A stretch of DNA of 11,025 nucleotides from an uncultured Ruminococcus sp. (GTDB lineage Bacteria > Bacillota > Clostridia > Oscillospirales > Ruminococcaceae), in assembly GCA_945867875.1 (NCBI GenBank), contig CAMBJF010000067.1:1-11025 (forward strand), read 5' to 3'. Positions 1 to 7,319 of the stretch are shown piece by piece. The notes under the pieces were generated by a model that was not told the DNA's origin, searched no databases, and was given only the letters and a program-made list of their open reading frames with translations. Made by a program: the position numbers and the translations under genes. Position 1 is the stretch's first letter; every line of letters starts with the position of its first letter.

Positions 1-28
1 GTATATAGTATTTGCTTCCTCTTGTCAA
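1..28 (-). promoter_or_regulatory. Partial sigma-A-type promoter for the next gene downstream of the operon
   Basis: Reading the minus strand, a perfect -35 box TTGACA (23-28) is followed by a 17-nt spacer and then TATAC at 5-1, with the last -10 base lying outside the window. It sits just after the operon terminator, where a new transcription unit would be expected to begin. The gene it would serve is not in the window. The -10 box is incomplete, so this is a candidate only. Confidence 0.4.
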
Positions 29-42
29 CAGCCCCGATTTAC

Positions 43-77
43 AAAAAGAGACGGCAAATTTGTGTAATTTGCCGTCT
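43..77 (-). terminator. Rho-independent terminator ending the pyr operon
   Basis: The minus strand forms a perfect 12-bp stem (arms 66-77 and 49-60, GC-rich at the base) with a 5-nt loop ACACA. After one C comes a run of five T residues (47-43). It lies 17 bp past the ruvX stop codon and ends the minus-strand transcription unit. The plus-strand version of the same stem is followed by a weaker T-rich stretch, so some bidirectional activity is possible. Confidence 0.88.
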
Positions 78-93
78 TGACTTTTGTATGATT

Positions 94-522
94 TTATGAT
101 TGTGAACCGCTGTTCTTTCTGAATCCCATATAGCTTTCAAGGATTATCACAGCTGCCACAGCGTCAACAACATTTTTCCTCTTTTTGCCACGAACATTGA
201 CTTCATTCAGATAATTATGTGCGGAAACTGTGGTGCATCTTTCGTCCCACATAACCACTTCTATCCCCGTCATTTCTTTGAGCTTCTCACCGAAGAGAGC
301 GCATTTTTCAGCCCTCTCACCCACGGTGTTATTCATATTTTTGGGGTATCCCACCACAATAAGCTCGGCTTTTTCGCTTTTGGCAAGCTCAGCGGTCTTT
401 TCAAGGCATCTGTCAAAATTCTTTTCAAAAATCACTGTAAGAGGTGAGGCAAGAAATTCACTTTTGTCACACATTGCAATGCCTGTCCTGCTGTCGCCGA
501 AATCTACACCCATTATTTTCAT
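94..522 (-). CDS. ruvX: Holliday-junction resolvase-like nuclease RuvX/YqgF
   Basis: YqgF/RuvX family with an RNase H-like fold. Members are implicated in pre-16S rRNA 5'-end processing and Holliday-junction resolution in the cytoplasm. The 142-aa length is normal for the family. Visible motifs: GVDFGDSRTG at the N-terminus (acidic D7), VVGYPKNMNNTVGERA, WDERCTT (E94), and VVDAVAAVIIL near the C-terminus (D120). These give the expected D-E-D acidic set. The frame also opens at a GTG at 543 that overlaps the previous stop codon as GTGA. I prefer the ATG at 522 because family members begin with a short MKI-type strand, and AGAGGGG (540-534) lies 11 nt upstream as a ribosome site. It is the last gene before the operon terminator and probably translationally coupled to the phosphatase gene. 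It has no pyrimidine role and seems to be a co-transcribed housekeeping gene. Confidence 0.9.
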   Translation of the reverse strand: MKIMGVDFGDSRTGIAMCDKSEFLASPLTVIFEKNFDRCLEKTAELAKSEKAELIVVGYPKNMNNTVGERAEKCALFGEKLKEMTGIEVVMWDERCTTVSAHNYLNEVNVRGKKRKNVVDAVAAVIILESYMGFRKNSGSQS

Positions 523-539
523 ACTTTGTCCGTCCCCTC

Positions 540-1202
540 TCACTTTTTGTCATCGGCACACCATTTTGAGACCGCCAGAGTGGAAAGCCCCTCAGTCAGA
601 TGTGTGCTGTCATTTTTGAAGATTATTCTCGGTACAAGCTCATCGCTGTATTCGATAAGGGAAACAGCCGTATTATCAGCCCAGCCGGGATCGGCATAGT
701 TTTCCCATTCTCTTCCTTCGGCACAGTTAAGATACGCTTTTATCGCCATTCCGTGGGACACAACGGCTATGGTTTTTCCCATATTTGCAGCAGCGATACG
801 TTTCATTGCCGCTTTCATACGGTCATAAACCTGTTTGGTGGATTCACCGTTCGGAGCTGTGAAATGATTTATTTCAGTTTTCCACAAATGATACTCCTCA
901 GGGAATTTTTCGGGAAGTTCAGACCATTTCACGCCTTCCCAGTCGCCGCCGTTTATCTCCATAATCCCATTATCGGTGATAATGTCAAGCCCATGGTATC
1001 TGTTTACGGCTTCGGCAGTGGAAAAAGCTCTTTTCAGCGGGCTTGAATATACTGCTTCTATCGGGATACCCTTAAATCTTTCCGCAAGACAGTCAAGCTG
1101 CAAGCGGCCTTTTTCGCTGACTTCGGTGTTTATCCGTCCCTGAAAAAATTCCTTGACATTTCCCTCAGCCTCAGCGTGACGGACAAGATATATCCTTACC
1201 AC
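540..1202 (-). CDS. Histidine phosphatase family protein (phosphoglycerate mutase-like)
   Basis: A 220-aa member of the histidine phosphatase (branch 1) superfamily that also includes CobC, GpmB-like and PhoE phosphatases. Visible motifs: LVRHAEAEGN with the phospho-accepting H9 and R8, FQGRINTEVSEKG, YSSPLKRA with R58, the acidic stretch MEINGGDWEG with E82 and E89, and VVSHG with H150. All core catalytic residues are therefore present. It starts at GTG (1202), overlapping the pyrD stop by 7 nt, with GGGAG about 10 nt upstream, so it is translationally coupled to pyrD. Its stop overlaps an upstream GTG of the ruvX frame. Substrate cannot be told from sequence. A nucleotide or sugar-phosphate phosphatase is possible; cobalamin-pathway CobC is less likely because no cob genes are nearby. 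No signal peptide is seen, so it is cytoplasmic. Confidence 0.87.
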   Translation of the reverse strand: MVRIYLVRHAEAEGNVKEFFQGRINTEVSEKGRLQLDCLAERFKGIPIEAVYSSPLKRAFSTAEAVNRYHGLDIITDNGIMEINGGDWEGVKWSELPEKFPEEYHLWKTEINHFTAPNGESTKQVYDRMKAAMKRIAAANMGKTIAVVSHGMAIKAYLNCAEGREWENYADPGWADNTAVSLIEYSDELVPRIIFKNDSTHLTEGLSTLAVSKWCADDKK

Positions 1203-2113
1203 GGCTTGACAGCTCCCACGATATCACGGAGCATAATATCCTTTTCGTTGCAATGATCGGCAAGTCCCTTTGTTATCTTTACGGGAACCATCGGGTCATT
1301 GAATATCGCTGCGCCCACCTGGACAAGTGACGCCCCTGCCATCATTATCTCAACAGCGTCCTCCCAGCTTGAAACGCCGCCCATTCCGCATACTGGTATC
1401 TTAACGGCATTTGCTACCTGCCATACCATTCTCACAGCCACGGGGAAAACCGCTGGGCCCGAAAGTCCGCCCACGTTATTGTGGAGAATGGGTCTGCCTG
1501 TACGGATATCTATTCTCATTCCGAGAAGAGTGTTTATAAGTGAAACGGCGTCAGCGCCCTCAGCTTCGCAAGCCTTTGCAATGTCGGCAATGCTTGTGAC
1601 ATTGGGTGAAAGCTTCATCATAACGGGCTTTTTGGTTGCCTTTCTCACAATGCTTGTGATGTGTGCAGCCCCCTCGCAGGAAACACCGAATGCCGCACCG
1701 CCTGCCTTGACGTTGGGGCAGGAAATGTTCACCTCAATCATATCAACATCGGTGCTGTCAAGCTTTTCTGCTATCTCACGGTATTCCTCAGCAGTAGAGC
1801 CTGCAATATTTGCGATTATAACGGTATCCTTTGTTTTGAGATAAGGCAGCTCTTCGGCAATAAAATGGTCGATTCCGGGATTCTGGAGACCAACGCTGTT
1901 GAGCATTCCCGAAGGTGTTTCCGCAATTCTTGGAGGCAGATTTCCGTTTCTCCTTGTGCCTGTGGTTCCCTTTACTGAGATACCGCCAAGCTCCGAGAGA
2001 GAATAAAATTCCTCAAATTCCTTTCCGTAGCCGAATGTACCCGAAGCGGGAACAATGGGGTTCTTGAAGTGAACTCCCGCAAAATCAATTCCAAGTCTTG
2101 ACATATCAGTCAT
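1196..2113 (-). CDS. pyrD: Dihydroorotate dehydrogenase, class 1B catalytic subunit (PyrD)
   Basis: FMN-containing subunit that oxidises dihydroorotate to orotate, the fourth step of UMP synthesis. In class 1B, electrons pass through PyrK to NAD+. About 305 aa, normal for the class. Visible motifs: PIVPASGTFGYG near the N-terminus, GGISVKGTT, NSVGLQNPG, the active-site loop NISCPNVK with catalytic base C132, KLSPNVT, INTLLGM, and the C-terminal FMN-phosphate loops GMGGVSSWEDA and GASLVQVGAAIF. The open frame extends to an ATG at 2137. The start at 2113 is preferred because the strong ribosome site AGGAGGT (2128-2122) ends 8 nt before it; an ATG at 2104 is too far (17 nt). The start lies inside the end of pyrK (8-nt overlap), which suggests coupled, stoichiometric synthesis of the two subunits. 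Confidence 0.96.
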   Translation of the reverse strand: MTDMSRLGIDFAGVHFKNPIVPASGTFGYGKEFEEFYSLSELGGISVKGTTGTRRNGNLPPRIAETPSGMLNSVGLQNPGIDHFIAEELPYLKTKDTVIIANIAGSTAEEYREIAEKLDSTDVDMIEVNISCPNVKAGGAAFGVSCEGAAHITSIVRKATKKPVMMKLSPNVTSIADIAKACEAEGADAVSLINTLLGMRIDIRTGRPILHNNVGGLSGPAVFPVAVRMVWQVANAVKIPVCGMGGVSSWEDAVEIMMAGASLVQVGAAIFNDPMVPVKITKGLADHCNEKDIMLRDIVGAVKPW

Positions 2114-2885
2114 CGAAAAGCACCTCCTCCGCATCAAAAACAGGTCCGTCCTTGCAGACGTGAGCGTAATATTCTTCGCCGTCCCTTATAGTTCTGCACG
2201 CACAAACAAGACAGCCGCCAACGCCGCAGCCCATTCTCTCTTCAAGTGATACCTCGCATTTAACGCCAGCTTCCTTAGCCTGAGAAATTATTCTTTTAAG
2301 CATTACAGAGGGACCGCAGGCATAGATGATATCAGGCTTGCCGCTTTTAAGCGTTTCCGCAAGAGCATCGGTAACAAAGCCCTTTCTTCCTGCCGAGCCG
2401 TCATCGGTGCAGAGAATGACATCTGCTCCCGAAGCTGCAAAATCCTTCTGCAAAATAACTGCGGAAGCATTTCTGAAACCGCTGATAACAGTTGCATTCC
2501 TGCCGTAATGCTGTGCAATGGGCAGCATAGGAGGATTGCCTATTCCACCGCCGATTATAACAGCCTTTTTGTCCTTTTCGAGAAGAGTAAATCCCCTGCC
2601 GCCGAGAGGTGCAACGATATCTATAAGCTGTCCCTCAGCAAGCTGTGAAAGAGCCTTTGTACCCTTGCCTCTTACCTCAAAAACGATTCTCAGTGTACCG
2701 TTTTCCTTGTCAATACCGCATATGGAAATGGGTCTGCGGAGCATAAATCCGTCAGCCTTGATATTTACAAACTGACCGCACACCGCTGCTTTTGCGATAT
2801 GTGGACAGCGAATAGTCATATCATATATTTCTGCCGCAATTGCTTTTTTGCTTATAATAGGGTAAAGTCCCTGAGTATATTTCAT
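2106..2885 (-). CDS. pyrK: Dihydroorotate dehydrogenase B electron-transfer subunit (PyrK)
   Basis: Iron-sulfur flavoprotein partner of PyrD that moves electrons from FMN via a [2Fe-2S] cluster and FAD to NAD+. 259 aa, normal length. A ferredoxin-reductase-like FAD domain comes first, with the flavin motif RRPIS (residues 50-54). An NAD domain follows with GGGIGNPPM (112-120) and YACGPSVM (188-195). At the C-terminus is the cluster site C220-x4-C225-x2-C228-x15-C244, within MGCGVGGCLVC and HVCKDGP. An additional C230 is probably not a ligand. AGGAGG (2902-2897) lies 11 nt before the ATG. The gene is separated from carB by 80 nt with a strong hairpin and overlaps pyrD by 8 nt. Presence of PyrK fixes the PyrD class as 1B. 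Confidence 0.96.
   Translation of the reverse strand: MKYTQGLYPIISKKAIAAEIYDMTIRCPHIAKAAVCGQFVNIKADGFMLRRPISICGIDKENGTLRIVFEVRGKGTKALSQLAEGQLIDIVAPLGGRGFTLLEKDKKAVIIGGGIGNPPMLPIAQHYGRNATVISGFRNASAVILQKDFAASGADVILCTDDGSAGRKGFVTDALAETLKSGKPDIIYACGPSVMLKRIISQAKEAGVKCEVSLEERMGCGVGGCLVCACRTIRDGEEYYAHVCKDGPVFDAEEVLFDD
2122..2128 (-). promoter_or_regulatory. Ribosome binding site that fixes the pyrD start
   Basis: AGGAGGT on the minus strand, inside the last codons of pyrK. Its 8-nt spacing to the ATG at 2113 is ideal. The ATG codons at 2137 and 2134 lie upstream of it and the one at 2104 is 17 nt away, so 2113 is the supported pyrD start. Confidence 0.75.
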
Positions 2886-2914
2886 AAAGCAGATGTCCTC
2901 CTTATAATGAGATA

Positions 2915-2951
2915 GGGGCTGTAACGAAGATATTCAAAGCGTTACAGCCCC
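2915..2951 (-). other. Strong inverted repeat in the carB-pyrK gap, no U-tract
   Basis: Arms 2951-2940 and 2926-2915 form a perfect 12-bp stem, with four G-C pairs at the base and a 13-nt loop. It begins 14 nt after carB, and the pyrK ribosome site starts 12 nt after the stem. On the minus strand the stem is followed by TATCTCATTAT and not a T run, so it does not look like a full intrinsic terminator. More likely roles are an mRNA processing or stabilising element, or partial attenuation between carB and pyrK. The structure is seen directly; the function is inference. Confidence 0.7.
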
Positions 2952-2965
2952 GTTTGATGTTTTTA

Positions 2966-5900
2966 TCAGATCTTTGTAATGTCGATCATTTCCATATCGT
3001 CGATGTTCTTGCCCATTGCAAGGATATCAGCCACTGCATTTGCCGTATCAATGGCAGTCAGGCAGCATATAGAACGTTCAACGGTCTTTCGGCGTATCTT
3101 AACGCTGTCATATGCGGGGATACGACCCTTTGCGGAGGTGGAAATAACGTAATTTATCTTTCCGCTGTCAAGGAGAGACATAACATTGGGCTTTTCTTCG
3201 GAAGCCTTGCGGACAACGTTTGCAGCCACCATATTCCTGTTAAGTGTAGCTGCTGTGCCGCTTGTTGCGTAAAGATCAAAGCCAAGCTGCTCAAACTTTT
3301 CGGCAACATATATGATCTCCTGCTTGTCGGTGTCACGTACTGTGATAAGAACGCCGCCGTCCTTTTTCATATTATAGCCTGCGGCGATAAGTCCCTTAAA
3401 GAGTGCGTCCTCAAATGTTCTTGCGATGCCAAGACACTCACCTGTTGACTTCATCTCAGGACCAAGTGCGGTATCAACATCGTGGAGCTTTTCAAAGCTG
3501 AATACAGGTACCTTAACGGCGATGAAATCAGCTTCCTTGTAAAGTCCGCTTTCGTAACCCTGCTCCTTAAGAGTGTGACCGAACATTATCTTTGTGGCGA
3601 TATCTACCATAGGAACGCCTGTTACCTTGGAAATGTAAGGAACGGTTCTTGAAGAACGGGGATTTACCTCGATTACATATACCTCGTTGTTATAAACAAC
3701 GTACTGGATATTTACAAGACCGATTACGTTCAGAGCCATTGCAAGGCGCTTTGTGTACTCAACGATAGTCTCTCTTATCTTCTTTGTGAGGGTAAGAGCG
3801 GGATATACGGAAATTGAGTCGCCGGAGTGAACGCCTGCACGCTCGATATGCTCCATAATTCCTGGGATAAGGTAATCTGTGCCGTCGCAGATAGCATCGA
3901 CCTCGACTTCCTTGCCCATCATATACTTATCAATGAGCACAGGATTTTCAAGAGCTGTTCTGGTGATGATCTCCATATACTCAATGATATCCTGATCGGA
4001 ATGAGCGATTATCATATTCTGACCGCCGAGAACGTAGGATGGACGCATAAGAACGGGATAGCCAAGGTCCTGAGCAGCTTTGAGAGCCTCTTCGGTGTTC
4101 ATAACGGTGTGACCTGCGGGGCGGGGAATGCCGCACTTGTTAAGAAGCTCGTCAAATCTCTCTCTGTCCTCCGCAGCGTCAATGCTGTCGGCAGATGTTC
4201 CGAGAATACGCACACCCATATCGGAAAGGTGCTTTGTGAGCTTGATTGCGGTCTGACCGCCGAACTGTACAACAACGCCATAGGGCTTTTCTGTTTCGAT
4301 TATTGCCTCAACGTCCTCCTTGGTAAGAGGGTCAAAGTAAAGTCTGTCGCCTGTGTCGAAGTCAGTGGAAACTGTTTCGGGGTTATTGTTGCAGATAACT
4401 GCGTCATAGCCCATTTCCTTGAGCGCCCATACGCAGTGAACGGAGCAGTAGTCGAACTCGATACCCTGACCGATTCTGATAGGACCCGAACCGAAAACGA
4501 TGACCTTTTTCTTGCCTGTGTCGGTGCGGTCAATAAACTGTCTTGCTTCGTTTTCCTCGTCATAGGTAGAGTAGAAGTAAGGAGTTTCAGCCTTGAACTC
4601 GCCTGCACAGGTATCAACCATTTTGAATACAGCCCTTGTTTTCTTGGGGCACTTCTGACCGCTTATGCGCTCAATAGTGCTGTCAAGATAGCCGTATTTC
4701 TTTGCAACATCATATTTTTCACAGGTAAGCTCGCCGTCTTCAAGCCACTTTTCAAGGTCTGCAAGGTTTTTGAGCTTTGAAAGAAACCACATATCGATCA
4801 TAGTGATCTCGTGTATCTTTTCAAGTGCAACTCCCCTCTTTATTGCCTCAAAGACAACAAAGGAGCGCTCATCATCAACATTGTAAAGTCTGTTATATAC
4901 CTCTTCATCTGAAAGCTTTTTCAGCTTTTTGAGGTTCATTGAGTCAAGTCCAAGCTCAATTGAACGGACAGCCTTCATCATAGCGTGCTCAAAAGATGTA
5001 CCGATAGCCATAACTTCACCCGTTGCCATCATCTGAGTGCCGAGAGTACGCTTTGCATAAACGAATTTATCGAAAGGCCACTTGGGGAACTTAACAACAA
5101 CATAGTCAAGGGCAGGCTCGAAGCAGGCATATGTCTTTCCTGTTACCTGATTGATTATCTCGTCAAGAGTGTAGCCGATAGCGATTCTTGTGGCAACCTT
5201 TGCGATAGGATAACCGGTAGCCTTTGAAGCAAGTGCGGAAGAACGGGAAACTCTGGGGTTAACCTCGATCACCGCATATTCAAAGGAAGTGGGGTGAAGC
5301 GCAAACTGACAGTTGCAGCCGCCCTCTACCTTAAGCTCGGAAATAATGTTCAGAGCCGCAGTTCTGAGCATCTGATATTCCTTATCTGAAAGAGTTACCG
5401 CAGGAGCGATAACGATAGAGTCACCTGTGTGAACGCCGACAGGGTCAAAGTTTTCCATTGAGCAGACAGTGATAACATTGCCCTTTCTGTCACGGATAAC
5501 CTCAAACTCGATCTCTTTCCAACCGCTGATGCACTTCTCAACAAGTATCTGAGTAATGGGAGAAAGTCTCAGACCGTTTGTGGCGATATCAATAAGCTCT
5601 TCCTCATTATTTGCGATACCTCCGCCTGTTCCGCCGAGGGTAAATGCAGGACGGACGATAACGGGATAGTCAATTACCTTGGCAAATTCCACAGCATCGG
5701 GAACATTTTCAACAACCTTTGAGGGGATAACAGGCTCGCCTATCTTCTCCATAGTATCCTTGAAAGCCTGTCTGTCCTCAGCCTTGTGGATAGTCTCAGG
5801 ATTAGCGCCGAGGAGCTTGACATTATTCTCCTCAAGGAATCCGCATTCGGCAAGCTGCATTGAAAGTGTCAGACCTGTCTGACCGCCGAGGGTGGAAAGA

Positions 5901-6157
5901 ATGCTGTCGGGCTTCTCGATCTTTATTATCTTCTTGACAACATCAAGTGTAAGAGGCTCGATATAGACCTTGTCAGCCATAGCCTTATCGGTCATAATTG
6001 TAGCAGGGTTTGAGTTGATAAGAACAACTTCAAGGCCCTCCTGCTTAAGAGCACGGCACGCCTGAGTACCCGCATAGTCAAATTCGGCAGCCTGTCCGAT
6101 AATAATAGGACCCGAGCCGATAACAAGAACCTTTTTTATATCGCTGCGAAGCGGCAT
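2966..6157 (-). CDS. carB: Carbamoyl-phosphate synthase large subunit (CarB/PyrAB)
   Basis: Synthesises carbamoyl phosphate from bicarbonate, ATP and the ammonia delivered by CarA. The 1063-aa length is standard for a complete large subunit. The internal duplication is clear. The first ATP-grasp half opens with GSGPIIIGQAAEFDY (about residues 14-28) and includes GGQTGLTLS and RPAFTLGGTGGG. The second half opens with GSGPIRIGQGIEFDY (from residue 556) and includes FGGQTAIKL and RPSYVLGGQNM. An oligomerisation region lies between them at about 400-550. The C-terminal MGS-like allosteric domain (about 931-1063) has ATSGTAATL and KIRRKTVE; in this family it binds UMP as feedback inhibitor. The ATG follows the carA TAA after a single base, with AGGAGG inside the end of carA, so the two subunits are translationally coupled. 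The operon context marks it as the pyrimidine enzyme, although it could also supply arginine synthesis. Confidence 0.98.
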   Translation of the reverse strand: MPLRSDIKKVLVIGSGPIIIGQAAEFDYAGTQACRALKQEGLEVVLINSNPATIMTDKAMADKVYIEPLTLDVVKKIIKIEKPDSILSTLGGQTGLTLSMQLAECGFLEENNVKLLGANPETIHKAEDRQAFKDTMEKIGEPVIPSKVVENVPDAVEFAKVIDYPVIVRPAFTLGGTGGGIANNEEELIDIATNGLRLSPITQILVEKCISGWKEIEFEVIRDRKGNVITVCSMENFDPVGVHTGDSIVIAPAVTLSDKEYQMLRTAALNIISELKVEGGCNCQFALHPTSFEYAVIEVNPRVSRSSALASKATGYPIAKVATRIAIGYTLDEIINQVTGKTYACFEPALDYVVVKFPKWPFDKFVYAKRTLGTQMMATGEVMAIGTSFEHAMMKAVRSIELGLDSMNLKKLKKLSDEEVYNRLYNVDDERSFVVFEAIKRGVALEKIHEITMIDMWFLSKLKNLADLEKWLEDGELTCEKYDVAKKYGYLDSTIERISGQKCPKKTRAVFKMVDTCAGEFKAETPYFYSTYDEENEARQFIDRTDTGKKKVIVFGSGPIRIGQGIEFDYCSVHCVWALKEMGYDAVICNNNPETVSTDFDTGDRLYFDPLTKEDVEAIIETEKPYGVVVQFGGQTAIKLTKHLSDMGVRILGTSADSIDAAEDRERFDELLNKCGIPRPAGHTVMNTEEALKAAQDLGYPVLMRPSYVLGGQNMIIAHSDQDIIEYMEIITRTALENPVLIDKYMMGKEVEVDAICDGTDYLIPGIMEHIERAGVHSGDSISVYPALTLTKKIRETIVEYTKRLAMALNVIGLVNIQYVVYNNEVYVIEVNPRSSRTVPYISKVTGVPMVDIATKIMFGHTLKEQGYESGLYKEADFIAVKVPVFSFEKLHDVDTALGPEMKSTGECLGIARTFEDALFKGLIAAGYNMKKDGGVLITVRDTDKQEIIYVAEKFEQLGFDLYATSGTAATLNRNMVAANVVRKASEEKPNVMSLLDSGKINYVISTSAKGRIPAYDSVKIRRKTVERSICCLTAIDTANAVADILAMGKNIDDMEMIDITKI

Positions 6158-6158
6158 T

Positions 6159-7271
6159 TTACTCAGCCTCCTTTGAGGATTTCATCATATCAATAAATTC
6201 ATTGAAAAGATAAGCAGTATCCTGAGGTCCACCGCAAGCCTCGGGGTGGAACTGAACGGTGAAGCAGGGGAACTTTTTGTATCTTACGCCCTCGCAGGTG
6301 CCGTCATTTGCATTCTTATGGGAAACCTCGCCTACCTCGGGGTCAAGGCTGTCATTAATAACAGCATAGCCGTGGTTCTGAGATGTAACGAATGTCCTGT
6401 CAAGAGCAATGTCGATAACAGGCTGGTTTGCACCTCTGTGACCGTATTTGAGCTTTTCGGTCTTTGCACCGTTGGCAAGAGCCATAAGCTGATGACCGAG
6501 GCAGATTCCGAAAACAGGGATATTATATTCCTTGATCTTTTTCAGATTTTCAATGATGTCGGTGTTCTCGGCAGGGTCGCCGGGACCGTTTGAAAGCATA
6601 ATTCCGTCAGGGTTCATAGCCTTGATATCCTCAGCAGGAGTGCCTGCGGGAACAACAGTAACATTGCATCTGCGCTTTATGAGCTCTCTTCTGATGTTGA
6701 ACTTGTAGCCGAAATCGTAGAGAACCACGTCATAAAGAGGATCTTCTGCCTTAAATGTCTCAGGCTTGTCCACAGTAACGGACTTGACCGCATTCTTTAT
6801 TGAGAAAGCCTTTATCTGTTCGAGAAGCTCGTCCTTTTTCTCGTAAACATTTTCCGTGGTGATAACGCCGTTCATAACGCCGCTTTCACGGATTATTCTT
6901 GTAAGACATCTGGTGTCAATGGAGTGGATACCGATAATGTTATGCTTTTTAAGGAACTCGTCAACATTTCCCTCGCATCTGAAATTTGAGGGGGAATTGC
7001 ACCATTCTCTTACGATATATCCGCTTACACATGAGCCCTTGGATTCGTAATCAGTGTCATTCACGCCATAGTTTCCGATAAGCGGAAAGGTCTGTGTGAC
7101 GATCTGACCGAAGTAGCTGGGGTCAGATAAGGTTTCTTCATAGCCGGTCATACCCGTTGCAAAGACGATCTCGCCGATAGATGTTCCCTTTGCTCCAAAG
7201 GAATATCCCTCGAAAATACGTCCGTTGGCAAGCATAACATAAGCCTTGTCTCCCATATTGAATAAAGACAT
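6159..7271 (-). CDS. carA: Carbamoyl-phosphate synthase small (glutaminase) subunit (CarA/PyrAA)
   Basis: Hydrolyses glutamine and channels ammonia to CarB. 370 aa, normal length. The N-terminal CPSase small-chain domain occupies about residues 8-150, with FATGMTGYEETLSDPSY and GIHSIDTRCLTR. A class I glutamine amidotransferase domain follows from about 180 to 360. It carries the nucleophile C257 in FGICLGHQ, the oxyanion-region motif SNGPGDP (227-233), SQNHGYAV, and the H342/E344 pair in FHPEACGGP. All triad residues are intact. The ATG at 7271 is supported by AGGAGG 7 nt upstream; the second Met (residue 6) has no such site. It lies 48 nt after pyrF and one base before carB. Confidence 0.98.
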   Translation of the reverse strand: MSLFNMGDKAYVMLANGRIFEGYSFGAKGTSIGEIVFATGMTGYEETLSDPSYFGQIVTQTFPLIGNYGVNDTDYESKGSCVSGYIVREWCNSPSNFRCEGNVDEFLKKHNIIGIHSIDTRCLTRIIRESGVMNGVITTENVYEKKDELLEQIKAFSIKNAVKSVTVDKPETFKAEDPLYDVVLYDFGYKFNIRRELIKRRCNVTVVPAGTPAEDIKAMNPDGIMLSNGPGDPAENTDIIENLKKIKEYNIPVFGICLGHQLMALANGAKTEKLKYGHRGANQPVIDIALDRTFVTSQNHGYAVINDSLDPEVGEVSHKNANDGTCEGVRYKKFPCFTVQFHPEACGGPQDTAYLFNEFIDMMKSSKEAE

Positions 7272-7319
7272 AAGTTATCCTCCTAAAATTTATTGCCATT
7301 GCCGAAATCGGCAGGTTTA

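Noticed and set aside
2105..2137. pyrD start at ATG 2137 or 2104
   Set aside because: The AGGAGGT site at 2128-2122 lies downstream of 2137 and is 17 nt from 2104; only 2113 has correct spacing.
2954..3448. 164-aa plus-strand frame starting in the carB-pyrK gap
   Set aside because: Lies opposite the carB C-terminal domain; Cys/His-rich translation without a family signature and no promoter seen.
3827..4780. 317-aa open frame on the plus strand inside carB
   Set aside because: It is exactly antisense to a highly conserved part of carB, is Cys/Val/Asn-rich with no recognisable motif, and is explained by codon bias of carB.
7300..7313. Small inverted repeat TGCCGAAATCGGCA between pyrF and carA
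   Set aside because: Only a 5-bp stem with a 4-nt loop and no T run at the right place; too weak to call a terminator or operator.
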